NCBI GenBank assembly: GCA_023362775.1
Contig: JALMGJ010000004.1
Location: forward strand, 50,240,298-50,304,297
Direction: 5' to 3'
Length of the DNA stretch: 64,000 nucleotides
From: Charina bottae
Taxonomy: Eukaryota > Chordata > Lepidosauria > Squamata > Charinaidae
The position numbers and the translations under genes were made by a program. Shown one piece after another: positions 12,101-23,354 of the stretch. The notes below the pieces were generated by a model that did not search any database, had not been told where the DNA came from, and saw nothing but the letters and a program-made list of their open reading frames with translations. Position 1 is the first letter of the stretch. Each line of letters starts with the position of its first letter.

Positions 12101-15100
12101 CTAGAGCAAGCCTGTCAGGTTTTGAATGCAGAAGGTAATACACCATGGATCTGCCCCCCACTTTCCTAGTAAGTACAATTGCTCGGTTAATCTTCATTTT
12201 TCCTATTAAAAATCCAATTGCCATTTGGAATCTTACCAGCAGTCACAGTTCTACTGAAAAGAATTGGGTTGGCCATCAAAACAAGCACCAGTGGAACATA
12301 TGTGGTGACATAATGAGGAATTGCATGCTCCAATCCATTTTCACAACTGAAAAAACAGGGAGAATGAACAGATTATAATTCTGATTTATTTGTCCCCAAA
12401 TTGAGAAAGCTCCCTGCTTAATCACAGAAGGTTTCTTGTAGTTTGCTTACAGGGTGACTAGGAATACCTTGAATAGACTTCTCCAACATGGCAGCATCCA
12501 GATGCTGGCTGGACAGAGGGCTGTATTTGTATGAACATTCACAGTGATAGTATAGTGACGGACAGCCTCTTTTTGAAACTAAGATGACTATTTGGAGAGA
12601 TCCTTTGAAGGTGGAAGCTTTCAAGAATCCACTCAATTAATCCAATTATACACAAATAGGAAAAGGGACTGAAATGCATTTGAAAAATGGCCTAATGCAA
12701 GAAATCAGCACTAACTGAATCAACACCAAAAAGGCTAAGTATGGACATATCCTAATGTTCTATGTGGATAAAAAAGAAATGGTTCCATAACTTGTATTTT
12801 GGAGAAGTTTAAGTCATTCAGATGTCTTTAAATGTGGTCAGTGGCTGGCAAACTGTAGCTAACAGAATATAAAAGCAAAACCTGAAGGTTGCACCTTTTT
12901 GCAAACATTGTGCTGAAGAGGTGAGCAAGACAACATCCAAAACTGGTGAGATAACTTTCTTTCTTTCTTTCGTACACCCTTTCCCCCTATTTCAACCCCC
13001 CCTTTTCTCTCTCATGTCCTCCTTTCTCATCACACAGCAAACTGATGGAAAAAGAATAGATCATTTCTGTAACAGTTGTGAAATGAAACTAGACTTAGGG
13101 TCAGTCACAATTCTATAATGATATGTTTCTTAATGGTTTAATTGGTTATACAAATGCAGCTTAGGCTGTCAGTTACACGGCCCATTTGATGAAATAACAG
13201 AACTTGAGGACACTGGCAGAAAAAAAAATCAGAAAATGAAAAGGATGTTACAATAATTCTGTCCTGCAAATTTTACTTCTCACTGGTTTAACAACTCCCC
13301 ATCTCCCACAGACCTCCAAATACTAGAGTACCTTCAGGGTTAAAATTCCCTGGAAGAATGGACATTTGCAGCTAAATAACAAAAACTAACAGTGGGAAGG
13401 AAGATCCAAACATTTACACACATTCATGTCCTCCTATAAATGGATCCTGTCAATGTCCATGATAGTGTTGGAGGTTCCAGCAAATCAGCATGCCTTATTA
13501 GCATATGGCTGATTGCTCTAGAAGCTGCTTGTTGCCCCTCCCACTTCCTTTCTCTCTCTTACTCCATTTTCCCTCGAAGCAGGAGCACGTGGCTGCGGCT
13601 CCCTATCGAGAGGCCATGCCTAGGCCTCAACCTAGGAGTCTTTCCCCTTTCTGCATGCAGCCCCTGGCAGCAAAGAGGGCCAGGGGTCTACATACAGTTA
13701 GGGAGAAAGAAGAACAAGAATGTAACTGGACCAAATAAATGTAAGAACTCTTTTTACTTACTTTTGAACCTACTTTGTCTAAGCGTGTAATTCTTTATGC
13801 TTGGGTGGGCTATGTGCTTAAGATCAATAGCCTATATCTCTCTAGTGTGCTCATTAATGCTATTTTGAATAAAACTCCTTTCTGTATGTGCTTATTGCTC
13901 CGCTGCACTAAGCTCTGCTCCATTCAGTGGTCCTAGCAGTCCACTAATGGCAATCAGTTAGCACTATATTATGAAAAGAGCTTGCACTGCAGGGTTTTCC
14001 TTATAATATTTCATTAGACCCTAAGACTTATTCAAGTAAATATTAAGTCAGGTCTTTTAACTACTTTTGACATGTATATACTTTCTTACTTTTTCCCCAC
14101 CATGCAAGTTCCCATGTTGTCTGCTATCCAGACACTGACAAGTTCCAGACTTCAGAAAAGTATCTCTTTCAGAATGAACAACAAAACATGGGTCAGGACT
14201 TAATTGTATACCATGGCAGTGAAGCTGGCTTTCAAATGGTTAGATTTCCATCCCTTTAATAAATATGGACCAAACCGGTGTCCTTTGAATTAAACAAATC
14301 ATTGAAATGCTTTATAATCCAGGCAATGTTAGGCTTACCTAGAAACTGAAGGATAGTAGAGCATAGCAACTCCCTCCACACACAGCAAAATTGCCAAGCC
14401 CCATGTCATCATATGGTACAACACAATAGTGCTGGAATGATATTGCACAGAAAAACAAGATGTCAACATTGCTCCTTGTCAACTTCAAAAATTACATGAG
14501 TTCCTCTCATTTAATGACAAGGCACATTGAACTGATGGAGAAAAAGAATACAATGATAAGCTTTTGAAAAGAGTTTCAGTTTACCTCTCTCAAAGCAATA
14601 CAATATAACAACTGGAAAATATCAACATGAAAATACACATTCTGCAGCAAACCTAAGCAGAATAAAAGCCAACTGAATGTTGATAGAGATGATTAAGTAG
14701 CAAGGAGATACTGTATATTAGTTATTAGGCAAGCCATTATCCATAAAGTTATTCATCCATGAAGATAAAGCTATCTAAATGTGCACATAACCGTGAAAAT
14801 CTGGGTCATCCTGAAAATATCCCATTTTTAAAATGTGATGTTATTTGTGATACCTTACTCCTGCTGATCTTCTAACTACCAAGTACGAATCCACAGCATA
14901 GCAAAACAGCCACCAAAAGACAGCACTGTACAAAAGTTGGATCCACATCTGAGAAACAAACAGAAAATCCTGTGTGTCATAGGAAGTCAGGACAAAAGGA
15001 TTATTGAAATATTGTTACTTTTAAGTTTGAAATGTTATGTCCATCTGTGTTCAGTATACTACGTAGAATAGAACACCAAAGACAACCGGGTCAAATAATC

Positions 15101-16108
15101 TCCATGTACTCACAACTAGCATGTTGTTCTTCAATGCAGATATATGTAATAGGTTTGTTCAGAGCTTCAGAAATAATTTGGAAAAAGTGCTTCAGGGCAT
15201 GAATACAGCACCAGTCAGCAGCTCTTTAAAGTATCTGCATCTTTTCCCGGAATCTCACCAACAGCCATGTGAGTGTAGGAAAACACACAGCTGCTTTAAA
15301 GAGATGCAGACAGGTGCTTGGAATCTGTGATTTTTAGAATCAAATCCAAAATCCTGCATAATTCAAATGTACAGTGTATTTGACTACAGTATTCTCTCTT
15401 TTTACCCCAAAAGAAAAAGTACAGTAAGATATTAAAAAGATACTTAAGCACAGCATACTTGTGAGAATTCCAACTAAAACAAGCCAAGAGTGGTTCTAAT
15501 AATCAGGACTAGTGACTGTACTCCTTGGCAAAATTATTAAATTACATTTTAAACTTGGTTGCACTTATTGCTCATGAAAGTCTGATGGAAGTTTGAATAT
15601 GCAGTTTTTGAGCAAACTAAATTCTATGGCATTTATCTGTACACAATTCACATGTTTTGCTTTAGATCATTTATCAGTTCTCAACAGTATTTACAAGTCT
15701 AGCATTCTTGCTCACAGGAGCTGGGTTTTCACTGTACACTTCCCCCCTATACACTGATCTGAAACCTTTATTTCAGTCTGACCCGCTTCAATTCCTTCAA
15801 CTCTTTATTTTTACATAACTTACTTTTGTCTTGTATCTTTTTTAGTCATTATTGCCAAAGGTGACTATATAGTTTACCTGCAGAATTCCATAATTTAATC
15901 ATGCTGCATGCAATACTGAAAGTCAAACTTTTTTTCTCAAAGAAAAAATGAAAGTAATTTTCATTATTCAGCTTTAAAAAAAATCAGTTATTGAAATTAA
16001 AAACTGCTAAAGGACATTAACAGAACATTAAATAATAGAAGTTAAGTACATTCAAGATGATTATTACTAAATAAATGGGCATAGGATTTGATGCTTTAGA
16101 CTATTATC

Positions 16109-16162
<54 letters not shown>

Positions 16163-18730
16163 ATTTTTGCAAGAGTCATAGAATTGTTGTTAGCCACACA
16201 AAAAAATTGCACGAGAACTAGTATAACAGGGTGTTTACCAAATCCTATAACTGCTGGAATTTAACTTGACTACAGTTTTGGCCTGCAGGGGCAAAACCAT
16301 TCTAAAAAGATTGAAAGGCTAATATTGAGAAATACCATAGAACTTTGGCTCAGAATATTTAGAAGCTGTATTGGGAGAAAGACTATGCCTTCAGGAAATG
16401 GTTCTGAATGTGGTTGGAGAAGTAAAGAGTTTTCTATTGAACCAGTCTTAACACTACTTCTGTATTCTGATTTATTATAAAAGCTACATATCTGTTAGCC
16501 CTTTGAGATAGCCCAGACAGGAAGCACAACCATGAGTACCATCTTTATTGAAGGATACATTAACAGAATCTTGCAAGTCTGAAAGTACCCTTCCCACCCC
16601 TTCCTTTTACTCTCCTGAAAACTAGGGAGGGTCCCTTTTGAGGTACTTTCTCCCACCCTTCCACTCATTTATCAGACTGTTCTCTAGGCTATGTCTCTTC
16701 CTCCTGTCTCCCAAGGTGATTTCCACATACCACTACAATATCTGAAAATAATGCTTCTCTATTCCCTGTTCTTTTGTCTATATGAATTGGCAGTACATCC
16801 TTCTGCAGCCTTCTCCAAGATATGTTGGTGTCTACAACATCCATCATCCCCAGGTACTGTAGCAGTGGATAAGGGACTCCAGAACAAGTGCTGGATATTA
16901 AATAGGGGGAGATTGCACTAGCATTTTTATCCATGTATAGTTGTGACATATATGGATTTGCCTCATGCACACTTTTGCACATAAACCAGCACTAAGAAAA
17001 ATGTGAACAGTTCATGAATGTCACATACCCATTCCATTCTGCTATAAAGCTCACATTCTGAATCAACTTACAAGACTATTGCCAATATAAAACAGGAAAT
17101 AAAAGCATGAGGAACATGTCTTCTGGAATTCTTTATAATCCTTTTACCAGCAGTGGCCATATGTTTGTATATTTGTGTGTGTACTGGGAAGCATAAGCAG
17201 AGCAGGCCACATATGCTCTGTTTGGGATCACATGATCAGTCCGGAAGAAGGCTGAGAATGGAGCAGTCACCAAGATTGCCCAACTGCCTCTCCCACAGGG
17301 ATGCACTGGAGGAATGTAAATTGCAACACTGCTGTGGGTAATTTCCAGTTTAGTTTGCATACAGCACACTCCCAGTTACTTTTTCTCTACTGCCAATGGC
17401 CTGAACAGGCTCATTTTTAAGCTTGGTATTTCTTTAATCTGCTTCTCCCCCCATACCAAATGTGATCCTGTTCTTTCCCCGTGCAAACAGACAGGCAGAA
17501 TCCCCATATCTTTAGATAATTTATTTCCAACATTCCATTGGGTTAGAAAGAATGAAAACACACCCATGTATGCTATCCTGACCTTTTCAAAGGAGGGAGG
17601 GAACAGTACAGCCTAGCAGCAGTTTCATTTATTTATTTATTTCATTTATACCTACCGCACTTCCTACACAGAACGTAGCAGGCCATATATCAGTTTGATT
17701 CACTAATGATATATTTGCCACAAAGTCTGGGAACCCTAACCAGACAATAGATCTGAAGATTATACCTATAAGGAAGAGAATAAATCCATGTTAATAAGCT
17801 ACAACTCTGGCCAGTTTAATATTCATGTTGTTTTACACTACTTACATCCAAAAGTATTAAAAGAAAAAATAAGTATTTCCTTCAGCTTTCCATGATGGTG
17901 TAATAACTATGTTAGTGTTCTAGTTAAACGAAAGAGTAATTTACTCCTAAGAGGGAACGGCAGGCCGTTTCATGAACACTAAATCCTAAGCATGAGCCTC
18001 CCAAGCCACTCCCTACCCCAACTTCTGGGTCAATCTCCTTGCTAACTGTCTGCAAGAACTTACATCCAGCAAATCAAATCAGATGTAAATCTCAATGGGG
18101 TGGGGCTATGTAGTACTTTGGATGCAAAGGCAAAAAGATGCTTCAGGGAGCCCAGGGTTGAAACACAACAACCGTTTACAACTTGTAAAACAGCAGTCCC
18201 CAACCTTTTTGGCACCAGGGACCGTTCGTAGAAGAAAATTTTTCCACGGACCGGGGGGGGAGGGGTTTGCAGGCGGGAGCCAATCGCGTGCACCGGGAGG
18301 GTTTGCAGACGGGAGCAAATCGTGTGCACCAGGGGGCGGGGTTTGCAGGCAGGAGCCAATTGCACGCACTGGGGGCGGGATTTGCAGGCAAGAGCCAATC
18401 GCACACACCTGGGGGCAGGGTTTGCAGGCAGGAGCCCCGCGGCCCACTTCCTAACAGGTTGGGGACCCCTGTTGTAAAAGCATCCTCACCCTCTCCTGGG
18501 GTTGCAGAGTTGCCCCCTCCAGCTACTGCACAATTCCAGAAAAAGTTGTCTCTGCTTTAAGGAGTTGCAGGCAGCTGCTATATTCATTCCCCATACACTT
18601 CTTTGCCTTCAGATCCAAAGCGCTGCCCAGCCCTACAGTGGTTTCTCAATCATGTTCTGAAAACATTCAAATATATTCCACATGTCTCAAATACAAACAA
18701 AAGAAGCATCACATTATAGATACAAGCAAA

Positions 18731-18764
<34 letters not shown>

Positions 18765-21700
18765 ATATGTATGTGTGTATGTATGTGTGTATGTATATGT
18801 ATATGTATATGTATAAAATATTGTATGAGTTTGTTGAACTCGGGTATCAAAAACATGAATGTGACTATAATGAGCCTGGGAAAAGTTATCTCCATGGAAC
18901 ATGAACATTCTTAACACACAGCATATGTGAATGAAAATAAAAGTGAAAACAGATTCCTGCAAAGATAGAATAAGGCACAGAGTTGTTTTTACCTTTTATA
19001 ACTTGAGGCTATTCTATTTTAGACGTTTACTGAATTATTTTGAATCTCCCTGAGAATTGCCCATTTTTAGAAATATTGTTATATTCCATCTATGTTGCAG
19101 TCATTCTAACGTCCTTTTATGTCTGGTTTCTGCTTTCAAGTACCCTTGAGGGGGGGAAAACATTTTCTAAAATGGGTGTTCCAAACATTTTTGTTGTTAT
19201 TGTTGATTTCAGTGCCTTCTCCCTCTCCCTTCTTTCTTCAAATACAAACAGCCAACAACACTGCAAGCAGCAGCTATCTAGAAGAAGGGTAGATGACGGA
19301 CAAGGATTTGGTTCTGCTGCTGTTTTCCAAGGCTTGTTTCCCAGGTAAGCTACACTGTTGGTGACAGGGATGTGCCCTGAGGGATTGGGAAATGTTCTTT
19401 TTATCTGTTTTTCTGTTCTCTCCCTAGTCTTATATCCCCTGTTGGACTAAAGGGGGTTGAGTACACCCATCCCCTTTGCTATTGCTTTTATCTTTCATTA
19501 AAGGTCTGTTTTTATTGCAAGGTGAGTGTGTTTTCCTTCTCAAATGGTGTTTTGGTAAAAGCCCTGGCCTGACTGTCAAAGGGTGGGTGATCCCTCTGGC
19601 AACTTGTCTTCTATGGCTGGATTGGGGAGAGAAAAGATGCAGGCAGTGCAAAACTGGGGGAAAGGGGTTGCTGGAATGAAGAAGAGCAGCAGCAAAAAAA
19701 AGGCAGTCAGAGCAAGTACAGTAGAAGCTGTACATTTTAGTATGAATCAGGATTAGAAGTACTACAAGTTTATTCCCTCTCACACACATACACCTCCCCC
19801 TTCCATCTTCCTGGTCAACAGCTGCCTGCCTGGCCAATAAGGAAAGGAAAGGATCGGCAGTATAAGAAGTTCCAGCCAGTTCTCCAAATTCAAAGCCCTG
19901 CAGAATCCTAGCCATTTTCTGGAAAGAAGGATGAACGGCCTGCGTTCTCAGTGACTTTTGACACAGTTGGTCAGATTGCATGCCGCAAGAACCACCGGCA
20001 AGGAGATGTGACTGGGTTAGTGACTGACTGGACTGTCTTCTATGGCTGCGTTGTGGGAGAAGGGCCAGTAAATCATAAGCTTGCCTGCGGATCCAGCTTT
20101 CAAACTGTCACCATGGTCATGTGAATGCCTAGAGCTGAAAGGATGGATTTCATTCATGAACTGAGACATGTAAGGGATTAAAAACTGAACAGTTTTAGCC
20201 AAATTCTTCAGAGCAAATGTGGCAGTGAAAGTAAATAGGTCATTCAGCGTGCTCTCTCTCTGTCCCCCCTTTTGGAGTCCAAAGAGAGCTTGTTGAATGG
20301 GAATTTTACAAACTGTTTTGCAAATACTGGAAAAGCAAAATTTAGATCTAAACATCATGTTTGAAAATAGATATGAAGCAGTAGATTCAATTCCTTCATA
20401 TTCCATCTAAGTCACTCTTAATAGATTAATCCACAGCTTTCCAAACTGTGTGTCGCGACACTTTAGTGTGTCGCAACACACAGTCTGTTGTGTCGCCACA
20501 CAACCCGGAAACGGCAGCGGGGGTGTGTACGGTGGCGGCGGCGCACCATCAGCGCTCCCGCGTTTTAGCGGAGGCTGCTACCGCGGCCGCCACTGCCGTG
20601 CATGCCCCCGTCCCCACGCGCCCCCCCGCACCGCTGCCGTGCACGCTCCCGCCCCGGCGCGCACCCCCGCCGCTGCCGCCGTTGGTGTGTCGCCAACAGC
20701 GGCACTTTAGAAAGCACTGGATTAATCAGTCTTTCATTGTAGATTATGGGTTAAATTGTGGAATAACTAATATTCACTGCTTATTTCCTCTAAGTACTAA
20801 TATATCTTAAAAGATATATGAATTTCTGTTAGCACATACCAAGTCTAAACTGCATATGGATTAAGAAGTAATTCCCATCATACCCAAAGATATTTCTTTC
20901 TATGTGCATTTAGAACAGCAAGTTTAAAAACACCTCTGGTCATTTAAGGCTTTTCTGTTTGGCTTCAGACTTATCAAATTATGGGTCCTGAATATTAAGT
21001 CTGTGGGAAGGGGATCAAGAATGCTTACATACAAGTAAACATACCAACTTGCCAACAGAATAGCTGGGCTTCCATATAATGCTAAATTGAACTGATGGCA
21101 AAACAAACTGCAATCCAAGTCACAGGTACAAACCACAAAGCATACCTTGATTTGGACTGACAAATAATGGTTTGCTGCACATTAGAAAGTCCAGGAGTAA
21201 ATTTCAACATACTGTACCAGACATTGTTACCCTTACTTGCCTATTCTTTTTCTTCATCTGTGACAGAGGAGCTAATTTACTGGTACTGTTGTCCTAAGAC
21301 AACATATATTCCCTATTAAGATTTCATATTCTAAGTGTTTGCTGTACTAGTTCCATTGGCCCAACTGCTAGCAGAACAACGTCACTTCTTACACTTTTCC
21401 CATTAATGTAACTCTGTAGACAACCTGGCTTACCCAGTCCTTATGAAATGCCATGGTAAGCCTTTTCATCCCCTCTGGAAACATTAAAGTTAATGAACAC
21501 ATATGGGACTCAGTCTTAAACATCTGAAATTCCATACTTCCTGACCTAGGAGTAAGTCCACTTGAAATCACTGGGCTTACTTCCAAGAAGAAAGCAGGCT
21601 GCAATGCTAGTGAAGCCCTATTGCAGAGCTTTCCAAACTGTGTGTCGCAACACAAAAGTGTGTCGCCACACAACCCGGAAGCGCTGATCATCAGCGCTTC

Positions 21701-21980
21701 CGGGTTTTCCCGCGGCGACACACCAACGGCGGTGCGCAAAAACCGAAAGCGGCAGCAGCGCTTCCGGGTTTTTGCGCGCTGCCGCAACGGCGGCACTTCC
21801 GGGTTTTCCCGCGGCGACACACCAACGGTGGTTGGTGTGTCGCCGCGGGAAAACTTTGGAAAGCCCTGCCCTATTGGTTTCCAAATCATAGATGTGTACT
21901 GTAAAGTTGCTTATGTCTCTCCATCACCTCTACCTCAGTCTCGCATTCGAATAATCTTGGGCGGCTGGAACGGGGACTCT

Positions 21981-22019
<39 letters not shown>

Positions 22020-22293
22020 TCTTAGGCGGCGTCCCCCAAAACTTCTTACCCAGAGAGCCCAGCATGTCACAGGCGGAGATGAGGAGGAGGATGGTGGTGG
22101 AGGAGGAAGCCTTGGAAATCGTCCGGGAGCCTCGGCCCTTCTTCGGGAGGAGCTGCAGGGTGCTCAGGAGGACCCCGGTGGAGGCGCTGCCAAGGCAGAC
22201 GCCGCAAAAGACCTCCGGCTTGAAAGACACCACAAGCTGCGTGGCGACGTCCCGGTTGGGGCAACAGAAGGTTTCCAGCCTCGGAGAAGCCAT
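8822..22293 (-). CDS. GPR143: GPR143, melanosomal G-protein-coupled receptor (complete, 8 coding exons)
   Basis: GPR143 is a seven-pass receptor of the membranes of melanosomes and late endosomes in pigment cells. It controls melanosome number and size, responds to L-DOPA, and its loss causes ocular albinism type 1 in humans. Minus-strand exons are 22293-22050, 17765-17656, 14948-14854, 14431-14339, 12346-12237, 11696-11588, 11105-10988 and 9121-8822. All have AG/GT boundaries and join in frame: 1179 nt, 392 residues, one stop (human about 404). Start [11 protein letters not shown] matches the conserved human start, and an in-frame TAG lies just upstream. Visible features are sequons at N99 and N104 (NQT, matching the human glycosylation site), the [13 protein letters not shown] third-loop segment with the dileucine sorting signal at 221-222, and a C-tail W327-D328 where the human protein has the Trp-Glu sorting motif. 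Introns carry SINE, hAT and mariner-like insertions but no exon is damaged. Confidence 0.96.
10376..10672. mobile_element. Mariner/Tc1-like MITE in GPR143 intron 7
   Basis: Flanked by TA dinucleotides (10374-10375 and 10673-10674). Long terminal inverted repeats begin CACCGTGGTGCTTAAAAG and CAGTGCTGCTTAAAAG and continue through GTTTGTGAACCC. A second inverted pair contains GATCTCTTCTCCACACAAGT. About 300 bp with no transposase frame, so it is non-autonomous. Confidence 0.88.
10988..11105 (-). CDS. GPR143: GPR143 coding exon 7
   Basis: Completes the split Cys254 codon, then reads [20 protein letters not shown] and on to ITWIIM (residues 255-293). This is the TM6-to-TM7 region. The donor is ATG|GTATGG, phase 0. 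The match to the human [14 protein letters not shown] segment is clear. Confidence 0.95.
11588..11696 (-). CDS. GPR143: GPR143 coding exon 6 (third cytoplasmic loop)
   Basis: The acceptor is TTCTCAG. It encodes [18 protein letters not shown] and on into a membrane segment [10 protein letters not shown]. It includes the dileucine at residues 221-222 described for endolysosomal sorting of the human receptor. The donor is TG|GTAAGA. Confidence 0.95.
11749..12078 (+). mobile_element. Sauria-type SINE in GPR143 intron 5
   Basis: A tRNA-derived head (GGCTCAGCAGTTAAGATGCC, with a GGTTCAAATCC B-box), the Sauria core, and a BovB-like end with ACCTTT repeats. Exact 12-bp target duplications TAAAGAAGCTGA lie at 11737-11748 and 12079-12090. 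It is full length and little decayed. It was probably mobilised by a BovB/RTE LINE, because the tails are shared. Confidence 0.95.
12237..12346 (-). CDS. GPR143: GPR143 coding exon 5
   Basis: The acceptor follows a T-rich tract (TTTTTTCAG). It reads [20 protein letters not shown] followed by MANPILF, an extracellular-loop-to-membrane segment closely matching human. The donor is G|GTAAGA, phase 1. Confidence 0.95.
13466..13930 (+). mobile_element. Possible solo LTR in GPR143 intron 4
   Basis: The segment starts TGTTGGAGG, has a GC-rich middle and an AATAAA (about 13868) followed by ACTCCTTTCTG and a GT-rich stretch. That order resembles the U3-R-U5 of a retroviral-type LTR. I could not find a clear target duplication or internal retroviral sequence, so this is tentative. 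Confidence 0.3.
14339..14431 (-). CDS. GPR143: GPR143 coding exon 4
   Basis: Begins by completing Ser150 and reads [20 protein letters not shown] through [10 protein letters not shown], a membrane helix and the following loop. The acceptor is TTCCAG and the donor AG|GTAAGC. Confidence 0.94.
   Translation of the reverse strand, partial: HYCVVPYDDMGLGNFAVCGGSCYALLSFSF
14854..14948 (-). CDS. GPR143: GPR143 coding exon 3
   Basis: The acceptor is TTTCTCAG. It reads [20 protein letters not shown] and on to [11 protein letters not shown] (residues 119-149). Two overlapping donors are possible, GGA|GTAAGG and AAG|GTATCA; only the second keeps the reading frame into exon 4, so it is chosen. Confidence 0.93.
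16113..16159. repeat. (TA)n microsatellite
   Basis: About 47 bases of alternating T and A in GPR143 intron 2. Confidence 0.95.
17656..17765 (-). CDS. GPR143: GPR143 coding exon 2
   Basis: The acceptor is CTTATAG. It completes Gly82 and reads [15 protein letters not shown] then the sequons NIS and NQT and [10 protein letters not shown]. It ends at GCG|GTAGGT, phase 0. The NQT aligns with the glycosylated human NHT. Confidence 0.95.
18191..18471 (+). mobile_element. hAT-Charlie-like element with internal minisatellite, GPR143 intron 1
   Basis: Ends CAGCAGTCCCCAACCTTTTT and GGTTGGGGACCCCTG, the signature of a widespread Charlie-like hAT family. Exact 8-bp duplications TTGTAAAA flank it (18183-18190, 18472-18479). 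The interior is about five direct repeats of 36-41 bp containing GTTTGCAGGCGGGAGCCAAT. Long frames through it are repeat artefacts. No transposase is present. Confidence 0.92.
18730..18815. repeat. (TG)n/(TATG)n microsatellite
   Basis: A TG tract grading into TATG and TATATG units in GPR143 intron 1. Confidence 0.95.
20432..20719 (+). mobile_element. Non-autonomous hAT element, GC-rich subtype, GPR143 intron 1
   Basis: Ends CACAGCTTTCCAAACTG and, inverted, CAGTGCTTTCTAAAG. Exact 8-bp duplications GATTAATC (20424-20431, 20720-20727). The interior is very GC-rich with GTGTGTCGC motifs near both ends. No transposase frame; the proline/arginine-rich frames are composition effects. Confidence 0.9.
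21624..21868 (+). mobile_element. Non-autonomous hAT element, GC-rich subtype, GPR143 intron 1
   Basis: Starts CAGAGCTTTCCAAACTGTG; exact 8-bp duplications CCCTATTG (21616-21623, 21869-21876). The interior has repeated GGAAGCGCTG and TGGTGTGTCGCC motifs and a CGCGGCGACACACCAACGG palindrome-like unit. It lies about 180 bases downstream of the exon 1 donor. Confidence 0.92.
21976..22018. repeat. (CT)n microsatellite beside the GPR143 exon 1 donor
   Basis: A CT tract (GA on the GPR143 sense strand) that begins about 30 bases inside intron 1. Confidence 0.9.
22050..22293 (-). CDS. GPR143: GPR143 coding exon 1
   Basis: 81 codons plus one base, from [11 protein letters not shown] to [10 protein letters not shown], ending G|GTAAGA. 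The first membrane span lies within it. The in-frame TAG shortly upstream rules out the longer N-terminal form predicted for human. Confidence 0.96.
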
Positions 22294-22410
22294 GGAAAGT
22301 TTGGGTGACTAGCAGGCTCGGGGTGGGACGAAGGGCCACGACTTTCTCTCGCTCCTGGAAGGCTCTTGCAGGCTGTCCTTCGCATTCTTCCTTCAGCTTA
22401 GAGATGGGGG

Positions 22411-22833
22411 TCACGCGACGGCCGGATCATGTGGCGAAGCGGCGGCTAAAGCCCCCCGGAGCTGCCATTCCCAGCTCCGTTTTCTTTTTAATTCCCGCCA
22501 GGCGGAAATGCTAGTACGGCAGCGAGGCGGGGACGGGACCCGAAGCGCGTGTCTTCCCTTCTCTTTACTCCGAGGCGTTGGCAGGGGATCACTCAAAACG
22601 AATTGGCTTCTTGCAGGACTGGGTGAGTCGGAGCCCACGGGGGGGGGGGGGGCGCCAGAGAGAAGGCGAAGCTCTTCGAGTCCTGAAGAGGCGCCATCTG
22701 AAAAGAAGGAATCCCTGAAAGGGGTCAACTTCCGTGATTTGTAAATTGGGGACAGAGGATTACCGTTTTCATCAGTTATCTCTCTGTGTTTTCTTAGCAT
22801 GACTTTCTGTGGCATAGATCCTCCTCCCTCCAC
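22411..22833 (-). other. Open frame of 140 codons upstream of GPR143, unidentified
   Basis: The frame opens MEGGGSMPQKVMLRKHREI and continues with a Ser/Pro-rich stretch, ending about 120 bases before the GPR143 start codon in the same orientation. It matches no family I recognise. It overlaps the CpG island and the M-box, so it may be an accidental long frame in GC-rich DNA or part of an upstream exon. The first 50 residues look more protein-like than the rest. Confidence 0.2.
22427..22433. promoter_or_regulatory. M-box (TCATGTG), candidate MITF site of GPR143
   Basis: TCATGTG, an extended CATGTG E-box, lies about 135 bases upstream of the GPR143 ATG. MITF is the pigment-cell basic helix-loop-helix factor that binds this motif, and the mouse and human OA1 genes are established MITF targets. 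Position and sequence fit; occupancy is inferred. Confidence 0.55.
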
Positions 22834-23219
22834 GCGGTTCTGTTACAGCTGTGAGGTCTGTTTCTTGAAATCCTGACGGCCCTAAAACAGTTTTTCCCGT
22901 CGGCTAGTAGCCATACTCCAGCACTCCTGAAGAACTTCAAAGGCGCGAGACATGAGATCACATCATCTGACCCCCCACGCCCACTAATTACTGCTCAGAG
23001 ATGTTATTGCATCTGACAGAGCAAAGAGAAAAAAGTAAGGCATCGATCGACTGCATCTTGAATTACCACTTTGCACTATTATACCACATCTCGGCTCAGA
23101 AATCCATATGAAAACTAGATGGTGTCAATGATGCAGTTTTCTGTGTCACTGCAGCTGTCTAGTGGTGTCTACTGGGCTTTTGCAGCCCAGGTTCAGTAAC
23201 CCTTTTTTTTACACTAGAC

Positions 23220-23354
23220 CAGTGTTTTTCAAACTTGACAATTTTAAGATCCGTGGACTTCAACTCCCAGAATTCCTCAGCCAGCATTCTGGCTGATGAA
23301 TTCTGGGAGGTGAAGTCTACTCATTTTACTCATTGCCAGGTTTGAAAAACACTA
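23220..23354. mobile_element. Palindromic hAT-type MITE
   Basis: The whole 135-bp unit is an imperfect palindrome: CAGTGTTTTTCAAACTTG on the left, its complement on the right, with ACTTCAACTCCCAGAATTC and its inverse inside. 8-bp duplications CACTAGAC/CATTAGAC flank it (23212-23219, 23355-23362; one mismatch). A truncated relative is at 46894. Confidence 0.85.

Larger units (their letters stand above)
21950..22700. promoter_or_regulatory. CpG island over the GPR143 start
   Basis: GC- and CpG-rich sequence spans exon 1 and about 400 bases upstream, in contrast with AT-rich flanks. It contains the M-box at 22427 and a poly-G run near 22640-22652. It most likely holds the GPR143 core promoter; no TATA box is obvious. 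Confidence 0.7.

Noticed and set aside
14859..14948. Earlier exon 3 donor of GPR143 (GGA|GTAAGG)
   Set aside because: It would break the frame into exon 4; the next donor five bases on restores the conserved protein.
18060..18560. Overlapping 75-120 residue frames on both strands
   Set aside because: They run through the internal repeats of the Charlie-like hAT element and have no domain.
19430..19981. 183-codon minus-strand frame in GPR143 intron 1
   Set aside because: No recognisable domain, no splice-site support and no conserved segment; it is likely chance.
20448..20810. Proline/arginine/alanine-rich frames
   Set aside because: They lie in the GC-rich interior of a hAT element; composition alone keeps them open.
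22067..22414. Minus-strand frame overlapping GPR143 exon 1
   Set aside because: It is a shadow of the GPR143 coding frame in a GC-rich region.
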